Origin: Zizania palustris
Lineage: Eukaryota > Streptophyta > Magnoliopsida > Poales > Poaceae
Reading direction: 5' to 3'
Length of the DNA stretch: 64,000 bases
Assembly (NCBI GenBank): GCA_019279435.1
Contig: JAAALK010000081.1
Coordinates: 25,198,457-25,262,456 of the forward strand
The notes beneath the pieces are model-generated. The model was not told where the DNA came from. It saw only the letters and a list, made by a program, of their open reading frames with translations, and did no database searches. Shown one piece after another: positions 31,557-43,758 of this stretch (positions are counted from its first letter, which is position 1; every line of letters begins with the position of its first letter). Position numbers and translations under genes: made by a program.

Positions 31557-33837
31557 CTTAAACCTAATTAATTTTTGATGGAATTAAATGTGTTTTTGCA
31601 TGAGTTTCTTCAAAGAAAAAACACCAAGTAACACAGGATGAGTACAATTATTGGAGCACACACATCCATATAGACACAAAAGTAGTTTTATCCAAAAAGA
31701 CTGGCAACAATCAAGCAATCCATGCCACCCCCATCATTGCTGCCCCCTTAGCATTTTGTACGTGCACCTCTTTTACATTCCTTGAGAGGATCCACATGTT
31801 CAATTATATTCCTCCTAGGCACCATGCATGTTTAATTTGCTAGTATTAATTTAGAGTATCTTCTAGTGTTAATTTAGATAAATTCTGTTGTTTAAGGATT
31901 AATTTGAGTTATATATGGAAGTACAATAAATTAACACAACAAATTTAAAGTGTGTCACCTTGTTTCTTAATTAGGACCTAAGGTCCTATTTTGGGGAGCT
32001 GTAGATTCTCAGAATCAGCTAGTTCGAGTATCTAGCTGGTTAATTGGAGTAGTTGGTTGTTGGGCGGGTAGGTTTTATTTAGTGGCATGATGGGTAAATA
32101 AAAATTTATAAAATCTGAAGAAGTTGAGGTGGAGTTGGCCAACTTCTCAACTACTAGGCTTGAATGGACTAACTGTTTCTGCAGATTCTGAAAATCTAAG
32201 CTACTCGAGCTACCGTTTGAAGGAGCTTCTGGGTACTAGAAGTATCTAGCCAACCATAAGCTCCCCGAATAGGGCCTAAATTCATGTACGGCTCTAGCTT
32301 CTTGTCTAAGGAAAATTCCTCAAATATAGATTTTTGCTTAGCTTATATATATATATATATATATGTATATGTACACTGCTAACTCACATATATACTGGAT
32401 ATAAGTTTAATTGTCACTTGTGAATTTAAATAATCTTTTATTAAAAAAATATTTGTACAAAATTCCTTGTAAATGGCATTCTCTTCTAGGATAACCAATT
32501 CCTTATTACCATTGAGTTTGCCACCCCCCCCCCAAAAAAAAAAATCAACAATATTATTCCATCAACTCTGTTTCTGTTATTTTTAATTATATCATGTTTT
32601 GATATCAAAATAAATCTTTCTTCAAAAAAGGACAACAGAAATATATGCTACGTTTAAGGTTATTGCATAGTTTGACAAGAGGATGAAGCTGTTTGAAAGA
32701 TTCATGGCACTGCACTAATTACAATATAATATCCGTGTAAATCGCTAGCTAACACAACACTCTCATTTCGAGTCGGACCACTTAATTAATATTATATATA
32801 TACACACAAATACTATCTTACACCACATGTGTAGAATAGCTATTCTACCGAAAAATCTACTATTATATATATATATATATATATTATATATATTAGGTGG
32901 GTTTATCATGGACAATGTAATCCCTTAAATTTCTTTGTGTTAACCTTTCAATAACCTGCTTAACATATCACTGCACTCGCTAATATCTCCCCCTAAAATA
33001 GTTAAAAAAACTAATAACCCTTGTTCTCTGCACCCAGCTAGAGATGAATTCGTTTATATATATAGGTAGGTCTCTTTGTGTGCCATATGCATGCATGGTG
33101 AATCTACACAAAAGAATCTATTCGCAATCATTTCTATAAGCAGTTCTAATCGCACGAGGATCTGCAAAATTGTTATCTATATGAGTGGTGCAAAATGTTC
33201 ATGATTGCCATCATTATATTCATATACGATCGTTCGATATGATGGTCATCAGTTAGCTCGAATCAGTTCTTATTTGCTAGCTTCATCATATCGTTACTTG
33301 CTAGCTTAATTATATGACTCACCTTGGCATGTACATCGCCGGCGGCGGCCTCGCGATTCGCAGGTCTTGCTCGGCGGCGGCCTTCTGCTGCCGGGCGGCG
33401 AGGCTCCACGGGTGCATGAACCCGGTCGGGCTCGGCATGAACGCCGCTGTCCAGCTGCTGCTGCTGCCGCTCACAATGTCCTGGCTCCGTCGTCCATGCC
33501 CTACGCTAAGCTCACTTGCAATTGCAGTGGCAGCACTGAGCATGCCGCCGCCCATAGAGCCGGCGTCGCTGCTGCTGCTACCGCCGCCGCCGCCACCGCC
33601 TCGACGGCCTCTGCCGCCGTCGTAGCTGCTGGCGGCCCTGGCGCCAGCATCATCGCCGCCGCCGCCGCCCGGAGACAAGGAGATGCCGAGGCTGAGATCA
33701 AGATGGCTGCCGTGGAAGCACGTGCCACTGGAGCTTGTTGCTTCCTTTGCCTTGATGGTGGTTGTGGCGGCAGTGATGCCCTCTATCCTCCCAAGACTAA
33801 GAGGAGGAGGTGTCTCAAATGATATGAGGTTCATCAT
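29210..33837 (-). CDS. IAA27: Aux/IAA transcriptional repressor, IAA27-like
   Basis: Exons on the minus strand: 33323-33837, 30282-30679, 30059-30182, and 29378 down to about 29210; all junctions are GT-AG and in frame. Domain I is the EAR repression motif LDLSLGISL (residues 46-54). Domain II is the degron GWPPV (about 189-193) followed by HTSRRN, which binds TIR1/AFB receptors with auxin. Domains III and IV form a PB1 fold: FAKVHLDGHLIGRKI (about 266-280), then YEDFEGDRMLVGDVPW and ELFVASAKRLYIAKN. The protein acts in the nucleus by binding ARFs and TOPLESS-type corepressors. Exon 1 is Gly/Ser-rich. The last boundary is uncertain: read through, the frame crosses a (TATAG)n microsatellite and stops at TAA 29210-29212, about 401 residues; a donor at 29312-29313 is an alternative. 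Intron 1 is 2.6 kb and full of MITEs. The symbol rests on recalled similarity to rice IAA27. Confidence 0.9.
29274..29312. repeat. (TATAG)n pentanucleotide microsatellite, nearly eight copies
   Basis: Thirty-nine bases of uninterrupted TATAG repeat directly downstream of the conserved C-terminal codons of the Aux/IAA gene. If exonic it encodes a repeating ILYYT tail, and length changes would shift the frame. Confidence 0.9.
29602..29905. mobile_element. Degenerate CACTA-type MITE in Aux/IAA intron 3
   Basis: Contains many TTTGCCGAGTG / CACTCGGCAAA units, the subterminal motif of a large grass CACTA group. Ends CGCTACGGGAAA and ACGGTAGTG are worn forms of a CACTACNGGAAA-type TIR. No internal gene. 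Confidence 0.6.
30836..31310. mobile_element. Tourist-like MITE (outer), TAA duplication
   Basis: Left end GGCTATGTTTGTATC and right end CATCCAAATGGGCAC are imperfect inverted repeats flanked by TAA at 30833-30835 and 31311-31313. Interrupted by a second MITE at 30888-31085. The interior is rich in AACTAATTATTAGTT palindromes. Confidence 0.75.
30888..31085. mobile_element. Tourist-like MITE (inner, nested), TTA duplication
   Basis: Starts GGACCTGTTTGTTTCAGC and ends GTTGAAACAAACAAGCCC, flanked by TTA at 30885-30887 and 31086-31088. About 198 bases, a different family from its host. Confidence 0.8.
31982..32276. mobile_element. MITE family D, copy 2 (inverted)
   Basis: Starts GGTCCTATTTTGGGGAGC and ends GCTCCCCGAATAGGGCC, flanked by TAA at 31979-31981 and 32277-32279. 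Lies in Aux/IAA intron 1. Confidence 0.82.
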
Positions 33838-34973
33838 AAGGATGTTTTTAACTGGTCAGATTTATGAGATGAATTGGAGGAAGAAGAAGAAGAGAAGTAG
33901 AATCAAGCTAGCTATATAGATAGATAGATTGAAGCTAGAAAAGCAACGGAGAGTTTGAGATTGAGTGTTAGTTGTTGTGGGTGAACAATGAATATGTGGG
34001 AAGAATATAAGATGGTGCAATGGTGGTTGATGAAAGAACTAATGGGGAGTGTGTAGTCTAGCTAGATATATAGATTCAAAAAGAGTGTGGGCAAAAGAGA
34101 GAGAAGAAGGGAGGAGCTAGCAATGATTCCACACAAGATTTTGCAAAAGGATGGGAGTATGATGTGCACAAGAGATGCCATATGCATGTGTGTGTGCCCA
34201 TGCTAGGATTGTAGTTCCATCATGTTGTTTTGTGTACCTAGATAGCCATCAATCACGCTTTGTTGTTTCATATACGGAGATGGCTACAATAGAATTGAAA
34301 TTGTTTCGGCGACAAAAATCCCAGTATGATATATTGTTGAAGCGAACATACCGATGAAATTGATCGAAATCTGAGGCAACAAAACTACAGGCATGAAGTA
34401 ATATAGTTGACATGATAACGCTTCTAGCTTTCGTAAAAATTACGGGTATATAGACCACAATGAGATCATATGATGTCGGGAAGCCAACATCTATCAGAGT
34501 ACATCGACAGTCATCCTACTGGAATCCGACGGTGCGAAACAGTTGCTAGAAACACAAAACCTACTTCACAATAGTATGAGGTAGACTTTGTCATAGTCGA
34601 GAGGTGGTTTCATACAATTAGATCCAAATAATAGAATGGTTAGGATCCCGGTTTCCGGACTGAGAGGAGGATCATGTTTCACCTAGGCCAATCAAGATGT
34701 TGGTATATAATTAGATATATGGCAGGTTTTTTTTGTCTTCACGAAACGTATGGATCCTAGATATAGCTACTCATGTCGATCCGCTGATATGAAATTAACA
34801 CAATTAAGCTTATTAATATCTTCTTGAAATACATGGATATATATATATACTAGATAGATCTCCTGCATTTGCACTGTACATGGAAGCATGCATGCATGTA
34901 CAGGCAACACACTAGCTATAGCTAGCTGTCTCCTTTTAATCCGAATCTAAATTTGGTTTTCTTCATTGCCGCC
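33838..34973. other. Aux/IAA 5' leader and promoter region
   Basis: The region upstream of the Aux/IAA ATG on the minus strand. A purine-rich leader (about 33880-34140) would be pyrimidine-rich in the transcript. ATATATAG at 34066-34073 reads CTATATAT on the minus strand and could be a TATA box about 230 bases before the ATG. No gene. Confidence 0.35.
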
Positions 34974-35189
34974 ATGGATGTGCATGATCAGCAGAGCTGG
35001 CTCGTGGTGGGGATGAAGCCATCATCTCCTCCACCAAGGTGCAGTACTCGTTGTCCATTCCCTTTAATTATTACTTGTAACCCTACTTTGCACCGGGAAT
35101 TCCCAAAAGTTTGAGCTCCAATACATGCACAGATATCATACATATACCAACATATGTTAATATATATGCACACATATGCACAGATAGAC

Positions 35190-35220
<31 letters not shown>

Positions 35221-35682
35221 AACTATAGCTATATATATATATATATATATATATGTAGTCTACTGTTCAAGTTCAAATATATATAATCGCCACCAAGATT
35301 TCATCAATTCTGCATTGGACACACGTACTGTCCTTACAAAAAGAACATATCTTTTCCAGACAAATTGTATTTAATATATATAGTTTGGTTCTTGATTCCT
35401 TAACTCTGCCTGTGTCACGATTATGTGATATGATATGATGAACGTGCTAATCCGATCTGGAAAATATTGTTCGTGCATGGTTCTTGAAGACCAAATAATG
35501 TCGACCTTTTGTGATCCTTGGGTTGGATACGGCCTGGTGATTATGTTACACTTGTTTGTGATCGATGAGGGTAGCTACAAATTAATATAGCTCCAACACT
35601 TGTTAATAATCAATTCCCCAATTGATCGTAGACGAGTCTAGGAGAGGTGAGGATGAAGTATGGCGATTATTTTAAATAATAT
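34974..35682. other. Short open frame, TA microsatellites, otherwise empty
   Basis: A plus-strand ATG in good context (GCCGCCATGG) at 34974 opens a short frame starting MDVHDQQSWLVVGMK that ends near 35114, with a possible GT donor after CCAAG at 35038. I recognise no family and find no continuing exon. GA and TA simple repeats lie at about 35190-35255. Confidence 0.3.
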
Positions 35683-35955
35683 TATTTTTTAAAAAAATCA
35701 AAGTTGTATGCTAAGTTCAAAAAATTGCAAAAGTAACAGGCGGTCAGTATTTGAAGTGCCAACGGGTGCCGACTACACCATGTCAGCACCCGTCGGCACT
35801 AAAGTACCGACTGATGCTGACATAGCGTAGTCGGCACAAGTGCCGACTAGAGCTGGCGTGGCATCCAGTCGGCACTTCAAGTGCCGGCCGCCTGTTACTT
35901 TTGCAATTTTTTAAAATCGGCATACAAATTTGATTTTTTTAAAAAAAAAATCAAG
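35683..35955. mobile_element. Foldback element with long inverted arms
   Basis: Left arm (about 35683-35770, with AAAAAATTGCAAAAGTAACA and GGCGGTCAG) is complementary to the right arm (about 35869-35955, CCGCCTGTTACTTTTGCAAT). The centre has repeated GTGCCGAC / GTCGGCAC units in both orientations. No coding potential. Confidence 0.82.
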
Positions 35956-38212
35956 TATGGCCGGGGCATAATTAATAAGGAATAACCAAAGCTTGTTAAT
36001 TTTATTTCGGATGTTCATTTCGGTTTGACTCTTAGAATATAATATGTTTTTCTACCAGCCGATGCCGATATACCATCTCAGGGTTTAATAAAATAATATA
36101 AATTTATTTCATAAAATATTCTTATTTAAAATATATATCAATATGATTAAATATTATATATTTAAATAAATTAATTGCATGACTTGGATAAAATATAATA
36201 CATAGTTTTGTTTAAGTACTATATAACACATATCTTAAATAAAATTCAAAATGCAATTTTGATCATGGACACGATATTAACTGGAATGTCTAGTATGGAA
36301 CCTATATTAACCAGAATAATTGGTATTGATCGGTATTAAAATTAAAACAATACATCACTTAATATATACTGGTTTAAGTGGAAAGATATTATATGTCGGC
36401 TTGGTTGGTACCGAAATTAAATTGATAAGCTTGGAATAACTCCTTAATTATAAGAAACACATGCAATTGTAAATTGTAATTATTTTCCTTTGCATTAAGT
36501 TTTCTAATGAAAGCACAATTATTTTTTTATCTCTGCATCAACAAGCAGACAACAACATGTATGATATTAGAAATGTCTCGTACTCTCTCTGTTACATAGT
36601 ATATTGTAAGTTATTTAATTTTTTAAAGTCAAACTTTTCAACTTTAATTATTCAGTTTTATAAAAAAATACCAATAATGATAACATTTAGTTTCATTTAA
36701 ACAATCATTAAATATGTTTTAATAGTGTTTTCAGTTGGTATTATAAATCTTAATATGTTTTTATTTAAACTTGATCAAAGTTAAAGGAGTTTGACTTAAA
36801 AAAATGAAACGGAAGTTGTACATAACTTAGGGGATTACGTTCAGTATGGTAGTTTAGGTAGGTAAATCAGGCTGAGACAACAATTTCTTTTATCCGCGCA
36901 AACACATCGTCGCATCAATTTTTCGTTTTTTGCTAAGTGTCGTAGGGTTATTTGCCGAGTATATTTTCATTGGGCACTTGACAAACCCTCTTTTCGCTGA
37001 GTGTAATTATCTGTCGAGTGTTTTTTAGAAATACTCGGCAAACCCATTTTCACAAAAAAATTTTACACTCGGTGAATTTAGGTTTTCCTAAGCGTTCTCC
37101 ACTCAAGTCCGAATTTGTGAATTGTTGTATCTTAGATCGTGTGTAGAAATGATGCGGCACTGCACACTTGGGCCATGATATTTCTGATGATCATGCATAT
37201 CAATCTAATGGAAGAGGGCGTCAAACGTGCACATTTGCACGTGCGTGTATTATATATATACCTGACCTATGTGATCTCGATCGTGTCTTAATTAATTAAC
37301 ATACAACAATAATTCCTTACAAAAGAATTTATAGTGTCATTACTACAAAAAAAGTGCTTGGCCAGTGTCCCACATGCGATCAAGCATGCATATGTAGACA
37401 TATTGTTTTTCCACAGGAAGGAAAATTGTTCATATGTCATTATAATTTTTAATAATTGCCTACATACCACTGTCAGTGATGACTGTGCTGGCTCCTATTT
37501 ATTATTAACACACCGATATTATATTGACAAACTTTGAAAATTATAATGGCACAGAAGAAATTAACACTCTTCTTATATTGGTTAAGTCAACCACATATAT
37601 ATATATATATATTAATATGCATATCTAATTAATAGGTGATCCATTTAATCGACCGTCCATACAAATAGCAATAATGCAAGTATTATGAAAACATACCACA
37701 AACTTAATAGAGCGCTACAAGTCCTAAGATGCTACATGAAGCATATTAGAGCTAACAATTGAAGCAACTGAAGGTATATTATAGTGGAATAATTAATTGT
37801 ACCGGCCATTTTGCTCTTCCACGCAAATGCCACTCTTTTCACTTCGCCATATGTTTTTTTATCAAACCATAAATCGATCTGATGACCTAGAAACTCTCTG
37901 TTTCTTGAGACGCGTCGAGAAGAGAACGATGCAGCAAATCGACTTAATTATTACATACATAAACATGTAATTATTGTCATGACTCATGAGCATGCACTAA
38001 TAATTGACACTGGGAAGTGGGGACTCTAATCAGCTGCTGATAATAACGATGATTATACGGTATCTTTAGCTATCATGAAGAACATTAGAACTCGTTGAAG
38101 CTAATTGGAGACAAGACTGAGATACCCAGAGCAGTTTCCAAGCGAAAATTTAATTAATTCAGCTTAGAAAAGGGCACATAATATATACATCAAGCATGTA
38201 CTATATATATAT
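35956..38212. other. Intergenic, repeat remnants, no gene
   Basis: Includes a Stowaway-like element (about 36588-36833, ACTCTCTCTGTTACATAG to AACTTAGGGGATTACG), a worn CACTCGGCAAA-type CACTA remnant (about 36895-37110) and repeat family C copy 2 (37420-37562). The rest is AT-rich with no exon. Confidence 0.5.
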
Positions 38213-38551
38213 ATACTATTTTACACCACATGTGTAGAATAACTATTCTACTGAGAAATCTAATACCGAGAAAAAAGTAATACTGAATTATTATTCTATT
38301 GAAAAAATCTACTATTAAAAGTAGTACTTCCATGGTCGGTGCTATTCTACACACGTGGTGTAGAATATATATATATATATACACACACACAAATGCTATC
38401 CTACACCATATGTATAGAATAGCTATTCTACCGAAAAATTTACTACTGAGAAAAAAATAGTACTCAATTGCTATTTTACTGAGAAAATCAACTACTGAAA
38501 ATAGTCGGTGTAAAATAGTTATTCTACACACGTGGTGTAGAATAGCGCTCC
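38213..38551. repeat. Tandem pair of TCTACACCAC foldback MITEs
   Basis: Two direct copies (about 38213-38369 and 38392-38551). Each begins TACACCAYATGTRTAGAAT and ends TTCTACACACGTGGTGTAGA, so each is itself a terminal inverted repeat unit. Internal CTACTRA / TACTGAG blocks are shared. A partial copy lies at about 32812-32866. Confidence 0.8.
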
Positions 38552-38555
38552 AGTA

Positions 38556-38566
<11 letters not shown>

Positions 38567-38638
<72 letters not shown>
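38567..38638. repeat. (TA)n microsatellite
   Basis: About 72 bases of uninterrupted TA, preceded by a GT run at about 38555-38566, directly after the tandem foldback pair. Confidence 0.95.
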
Positions 38639-38639
<1 letters not shown>

Positions 38640-38641
<2 letters not shown>

Positions 38642-39754
38642 GCTAGCTGTCTGCCATCCTTTAAGCTAGGTAAGCTGGAGAGGGAGAGATCAGTGAGGCT
38701 ATTAACGAGGCGACATGCGTACAAGAACAAGATGATGACGACGATCACTTTGTTTTCTTTTCTCTAGCCATCTTTTGCAAACTTTTCCCCCTACTTTTTC
38801 TTCCTTTCTTTTATCCTCTTTTCCCGCCCTGCATTAGCTTTCGTATTGTGTCACAGATCCTAAGGACAAAAGCTGAGCAATTGAGCCGTTCATTAGGGCA
38901 AGACTAAAAGCCTTAAAGAAGGAAATTAGACCAAAAAAGTTAGCTTTGGTGTATAATGGCTCATTTGGAACACAAATTTTTGTAGAAATTAAACTAAATT
39001 CTTTAAATTTCCTTTTTAAAAAAATATTATATCCCAAATAAGACATAATATGTTTATTCATATTATTTCCACATGCTCAAAAATTTTACATAAATTTTAT
39101 ATGTTTTTACATGATTTAGTTCAGCTACTCTAGAATTCCTTTAAAATTCCTACAATACAAAGGAGGTCCCATTTGGGTTGTACCTACGGAATTTTTGGGG
39201 GTGTGGACTAGATGAGATCAGACCATTGGTTTCTACTGTTTCGTATTATAAGTTGTTTAATTTTTTATGGATAAACTTCTTTAAATTTAACAAATTTTAA
39301 AATATATATTAATCTATATATACTACTTTAAAAGAAGTTAGTGGTGGTAGGTCTGTACCACCATCGTTCTTTCTCGTAGCAAACCAAAATTCTTTAGCTT
39401 CAATTCTGTTCTCATCTCTGTTTACATAATATTCTTCTAATATTATATTTTTTTGATACAACTCACGTGCACTCAGCTAGTATGTAATAAATACCTCTTA
39501 AGACATATTTTATGGCGGTTTTATTGGAACTAATTTGATGCTATAATTTTGCTCTATATTTCTATAAAATTTGTCAAACTTAAGAAGTTTGACTTATAAA
39601 AAGTCAAAATACATAAAACAGCCCAAACTTTATTTTTGGAAAAATGGAGGGCACAATTCTGTAATAATAAGAAGCGACGGTACAATTGGCCATGCTCATG
39701 CAGCTTGCCAAGTGCATTTGCCATCTTTGCTAGGTACAATAGAATTTTCGGTAA
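38640..39754. other. Intergenic, no gene seen
   Basis: AT-rich; an incomplete Stowaway-like end near 39235-39310 (TTTCGTATTATAAGTTGTTT). No exon recognised. Confidence 0.4.
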
Positions 39755-40041
39755 ACGTTTGGTTCTTTAGTCCAAAAATTTATTAAATATAACTATTTAT
39801 AAAATCCATTCATAATCGGGAGATTATTCATGATATGAATATAATGAGTCTAATAACGTCATGATTTGATAATGTGATGCTATAGTAAACATTCGCTAAT
39901 TATAGATTAATTAGACTTAATAAATTCATCTCGCGAATAATCCTCCGATTCTACAATTATTTCTATAATAAATTCACGTTTAATCTTTTAAATTAATGTC
40001 GAAACATCATCCGACACGAACTAAACTTTAGTCCCTCGTCG
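39755..40041. mobile_element. MITE family B, copy 4
   Basis: Carries GTTTGGTTCTTTAGTCC, ATTCATAATCGG, GATGCTATAGTAAACATTCG and CGAACTAAACTTTAGTCCC in family order. Confidence 0.72.
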
Positions 40042-41326
40042 AGAGTCAAACTCTGAAGTAGATACACAGGATCCCCGGCCCTCAGCAGCAGCAGCAGCAG
40101 TGGGTGTACATATCTCTGGATTTCTAACAAACGATCCCATCAGAACGAAGCACGACTACATACCGCAGGCTGCACGCAGCCAGCAAGAAGAACAGAATGC
40201 AGGATGCATGCATGCATGCAGCTAACTCGATCAGCTAGCTCTGGCCTGTGAGAGCTACTATACCCTCCAGTGGTGTCCAGTGGAGTGCGACATGAGGGCA
40301 TGGAGCAGCTAGCCATGCATCTGTGGCGCCCATGGGACATGCAAGGAAAAAAGGGAAAGATTAAAGGCAATCTTGGCATCATTGGGTTGTTTAAATCCAG
40401 AGGTGAGGGGCAGAGTGTCGCCAATGCAAGCTGGGTATGTATCGTAGCCCCAGGCAAAGGAGAATCCTTTTCTAGGGCCAGCCCCAATGCAAGCACACAC
40501 ACAAGCAAGTGAGGCTTTCTCCCACAGTTGTTAATCTAATCATGGTGATCCCCATTAACTATCTAGAGCACACTCGAATAGCTCGATCAAAAATAGGTAC
40601 GTCGAATGTAAAAAAAATAAAAAATTTTGCTCTTTTGTCCTATAATTGTGTGGTGTTTGTTTTTTTAATATATCATACAGACTAAAGAGCAAATGCTATC
40701 AGCATTACTGTCACGACGGCGATGACCATGGTCATCATCCAGCTCTTCGAAACCCTAACACTACGCCCACTGCACGTACGTACCTTCCCCCCAGCTGCAG
40801 TTAGCTGCCAGAAAAGAAGAACCCGAGGGGGCGCGCGGGGAGCTAGCTTTTGCCCCGTGCAAATCTGATGTACGTCTTTCCCCAAAGGCGGCGCACTCCG
40901 GCCGCTTAATTCCTCTCAGTCTCAGTCTGCCCAGATGATGGGATGGAAGAAGAATGGCGTGGCGATCGACCTCACACCTAGCTCACCCGGCCAGCTGCAG
41001 CTGAGCTCCTGATCATGGCCGCCTTGACTGGCCGACCCCATGCATGGCCATGGGGGCCGGGGCTAGCTCTCCTCTCTTCTTTCATGGCAGCCTTCTTTAG
41101 CCTGCACTGCAGCTATCCTCCCTCCTTTCTCACACTGGATCAGATCAGGTTTCAGATCTGCTGGACCCCTTCTTCTTCCTTGCAAGACATGGCAGACTCT
41201 ATTGTGCTTTTAGTGAAAACTCATGATTCACCGAATAAATCTAAAAAATTATCTCGAATTTGTACCCATAAAACCCTCTGTTTGTAATCAAACACGCGAC
41301 TAAACCCGATAGAAAACCACGGATCT
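40042..41326. other. Moderately GC-rich intergenic block, no supported gene
   Basis: Contains a GCA run (about 40084-40100). Several open frames exist on both strands but none has a recognisable domain or convincing exon chain. Confidence 0.35.
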
Positions 41327-41605
41327 AAGAGCATCCCCAAGAGAAGCTTTAAAGAACTCTTTTCTTTAAATTTTTAGGATTAGAATTAAAAAATCAACTC
41401 CAACAAATACTCTAAATACTCAAAAAATAAAGGATCTTTAAAATTAATTCTTCCGTTCCCTACTTTTAAGGAATGTACACAGGGACTCGAACTTAAGGAC
41501 TTTATCGGAGTGAAATTCATTTAAAGTGATTTGCATCCTTAAAAATAAATCCTAAAATGTTATATAGGGAATCAAATTTTAGAGCTACTCTTGGAAATGT
41601 TCTAA
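41327..41605. mobile_element. GAGCATC-type MITE, fuller copy
   Basis: Starts GAGCATCCCCAAGAG and ends TTGGAAATGTTCTAA, short imperfect inverted repeats. Its reverse complement matches the truncated copy at 4293-4447. It abuts the next element directly. Confidence 0.6.
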
Positions 41606-41941
41606 GGGCTTGTTTGGATGGTCATTGCTTATTTTAGAGACTAAAATTTAGTCTCATTTAGTCCCAAACAATCTTGCTTATGGGGACTAAACTTTAGTCT
41701 ATAAGTCAGCAAGAGGTTGCTTATTGGGACTAAAACTAAAAGGTGTCATGTACATCATCTACCCTCATTTATGGCTATTTAGGAGAAAGAAAATAAAGTA
41801 AGGATAACGATGATTAGGGAGAATGTGATCATTTTATAGTACTTTAGTCTATACTTTTAAACAAATGGACTAAACTTTAGTTTCTACTAAATAAACAAGT
41901 TTTAGTCCCTAAAAATAAGCAAGTGCAATCCAAACGGGACT
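41606..41941. mobile_element. Tourist-like MITE family T, unbroken copy
   Basis: Starts GGGCTTGTTTGGATGG and ends GCAATCCAAACGGGACT. Matches 7543-8036 on both sides of that copy's nested hAT insert, with shared blocks TGCTTATGGG, CATGTACATCATCTA and CTAAATAAACAAGTTTTAGT. Confidence 0.8.
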
Positions 41942-43525
41942 TGTAACATAAAGACACAAGTATCATGCAGTAGCAACAGAAATAGAAGCAATAACATTGT
42001 AGTAGAAATAGAAGCAAGAGGTAGGGGTGACCAACAGACCAAGGGTTAGTGGGCTTCTATTGGGCTAAGCCTAGTTTTAAGTATAAATAAAGAAAAAAAT
42101 ATTAATCAGTCAACACATGATGAGTAGTTCCATGGGTTTAAAATCAAATTCACGCTTAATTCAATCCTCTTTAATTACGAGTGTGAGGGCCCCAAGATGT
42201 TTAAGAGGAGGAAAGATGTATATACCACGTACAATCAACTCATTTTTTCTCCGGACATAATGTTTTTGTTTGATTTTTGAATGTTTAAGGAACAAACCTC
42301 TTCAAATCGTAGGTCTATTTTTTTATATTTTTTTACGATTAACTTTTATATGCATCTATATTGTTTTTACCATTAGATTTTTTTGTTTTTCTTTGGTATT
42401 TAGCTGTTCGATTAGTTTTTTTCTCCGCATATATAGTATTTTTTTCTTTGATTTTTAGATGTTTGAGGAACAAATCCCTTCAAATTATTTTTTCTCTGCA
42501 GCCATAGCGAACAAACTCCTCCAAATCGTAGGTCTGCTTTTTTTACAATTAATTTTTTTATGTAGCTATATTGTTTTTACTTTGTCTTTGACTATCCGAA
42601 TAATTTTTTCCTTGCAGTTATATTGTTTTTTTTGGGTATTTGGTTGTTTGATTAATTTTTTCCTCCACATCCGTAGTGTTTTTATTTGATTTTTATATGT
42701 TTGAGGAACAAATCCCTTCAAATTATTTTTTCTCTGCAGCTACAGTGAAGAAACTAACCCCCTCCAAATCATAAATCATAGTTATACTTTGTTAATATGA
42801 TATTTAAACTATTTATATTTGTGAAAGTTTTTAGCTTATTCATTTAATTAAAAACTTATTATATTACTGATTATACGTACAATGTAAATTTAATAACTAT
42901 TGACCCAATTAAAAACATATTTATTGAATTATATTTATATATATAAATTTTAACGTGGCTTACCTTTTATAGTAGTAAAATACTATATCCGCCACTGTAT
43001 TCATATGGAAAGGATCGAAATAGCCTAGAGGTGTATAACCTCTCTCAGTCATGTGCTCTTCTTTCGGACTCGTCTTTGAGCTGATGAAAGCATTTTGTTT
43101 CTAGAAAAAAACAATAAATATTACTTTAATTTAAGTACATATTAATCATTGTTAAAAATGCATGTAATAAAGTGAAAAATATAATTTATAGAAAGCTTCG
43201 GTTATAATGAACATCTAATTTTAGTTTTCAGCACACGATTATATAGTAATTTAATCCAAATGGTTCAATATTCCACGAATTGATTGCAGCTCAAAGTTTC
43301 GCTCCCTTAAAATTTGCTTCACTACATGAAATTATCTTAGAATCATATCTAGAGTGGAGTTGCTACTCCACAGTAAAGTACTTGCACTTGTTTGACTTAC
43401 AGAGGGGATTCAGATTTAAGAATTGTAGAATTTGGTAGGAATGTACTATTTTATCCTGGAATTTATTCATGAATCTCTAATTATATTATTTTTCATGTAT
43501 ATTATGTGCAATGTATTAACTTAGT
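41942..43525. repeat. AT-rich region with a degenerate tandem repeat (42260-42770)
   Basis: GTTTGAGGAACAAATCCCTT with a following TTTTTTCTCTGCAG occurs at 42461 and 42699 (238-bp period); a shorter related unit starts at 42283. Sub-blocks CTATATTGTTTTTAC and TTCGATTAGTTTTTTTC also recur. Outside the repeat nothing is recognised. Confidence 0.65.
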
Positions 43526-43758
43526 ACTTCCTATATTAACTTTTAAATGATGTTGTTGATTTTTATCATAAACTTTGATCATTCTTCTTATTCAAAAAAA
43601 TTACGTAAATATGCAAAAATATAAGTTATACTCGAAGTACATTCAATAATAAAACAAATTATAACAAAAAAATAATATTAAAAAAATTGAATAAGACGAA
43701 TGGTCAAAGTTTATGACAAAAGTTAATGATGTCATTTAAAAGTTAACGGAGCTAGTAC
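43526..43758. mobile_element. Stowaway-like MITE, unbroken copy
   Basis: Left TTAACTTTTAAATGATG, TTATCATAAACTTTGATCAT and right ATGGTCAAAGTTTATGACAA, CATTTAAAAGTTAACGGAG are extended inverted arms. A related copy at about 51008-51535 is split by another MITE. Confidence 0.7.

Larger units (their letters stand above)
30680..33322 (-). other. Aux/IAA intron 1 (2.64 kb)
   Basis: Bounded by GT next to CCAAG (33321-33322) and AG at 30680-30681. It contains nested Tourist-like MITEs (30836-31310), a family D MITE (31982-32276), CT/TA microsatellites (about 31519-31557, 32344-32364, 32865-32890) and a fragment of the TCTACACCAC foldback family (about 32812-32866). No coding exon seen. Long first introns are common in Aux/IAA genes. 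Confidence 0.7.

Noticed and set aside
34920..34940. TGTCTC auxin-response hexamer upstream of the Aux/IAA gene
   Set aside because: A single hexamer over 1 kb from the ATG is expected by chance.
40140..40885. Several mid-size open frames on both strands (40140-40508, 40682-40885)
   Set aside because: No domain, no supporting splice chain, overlapping on both strands.
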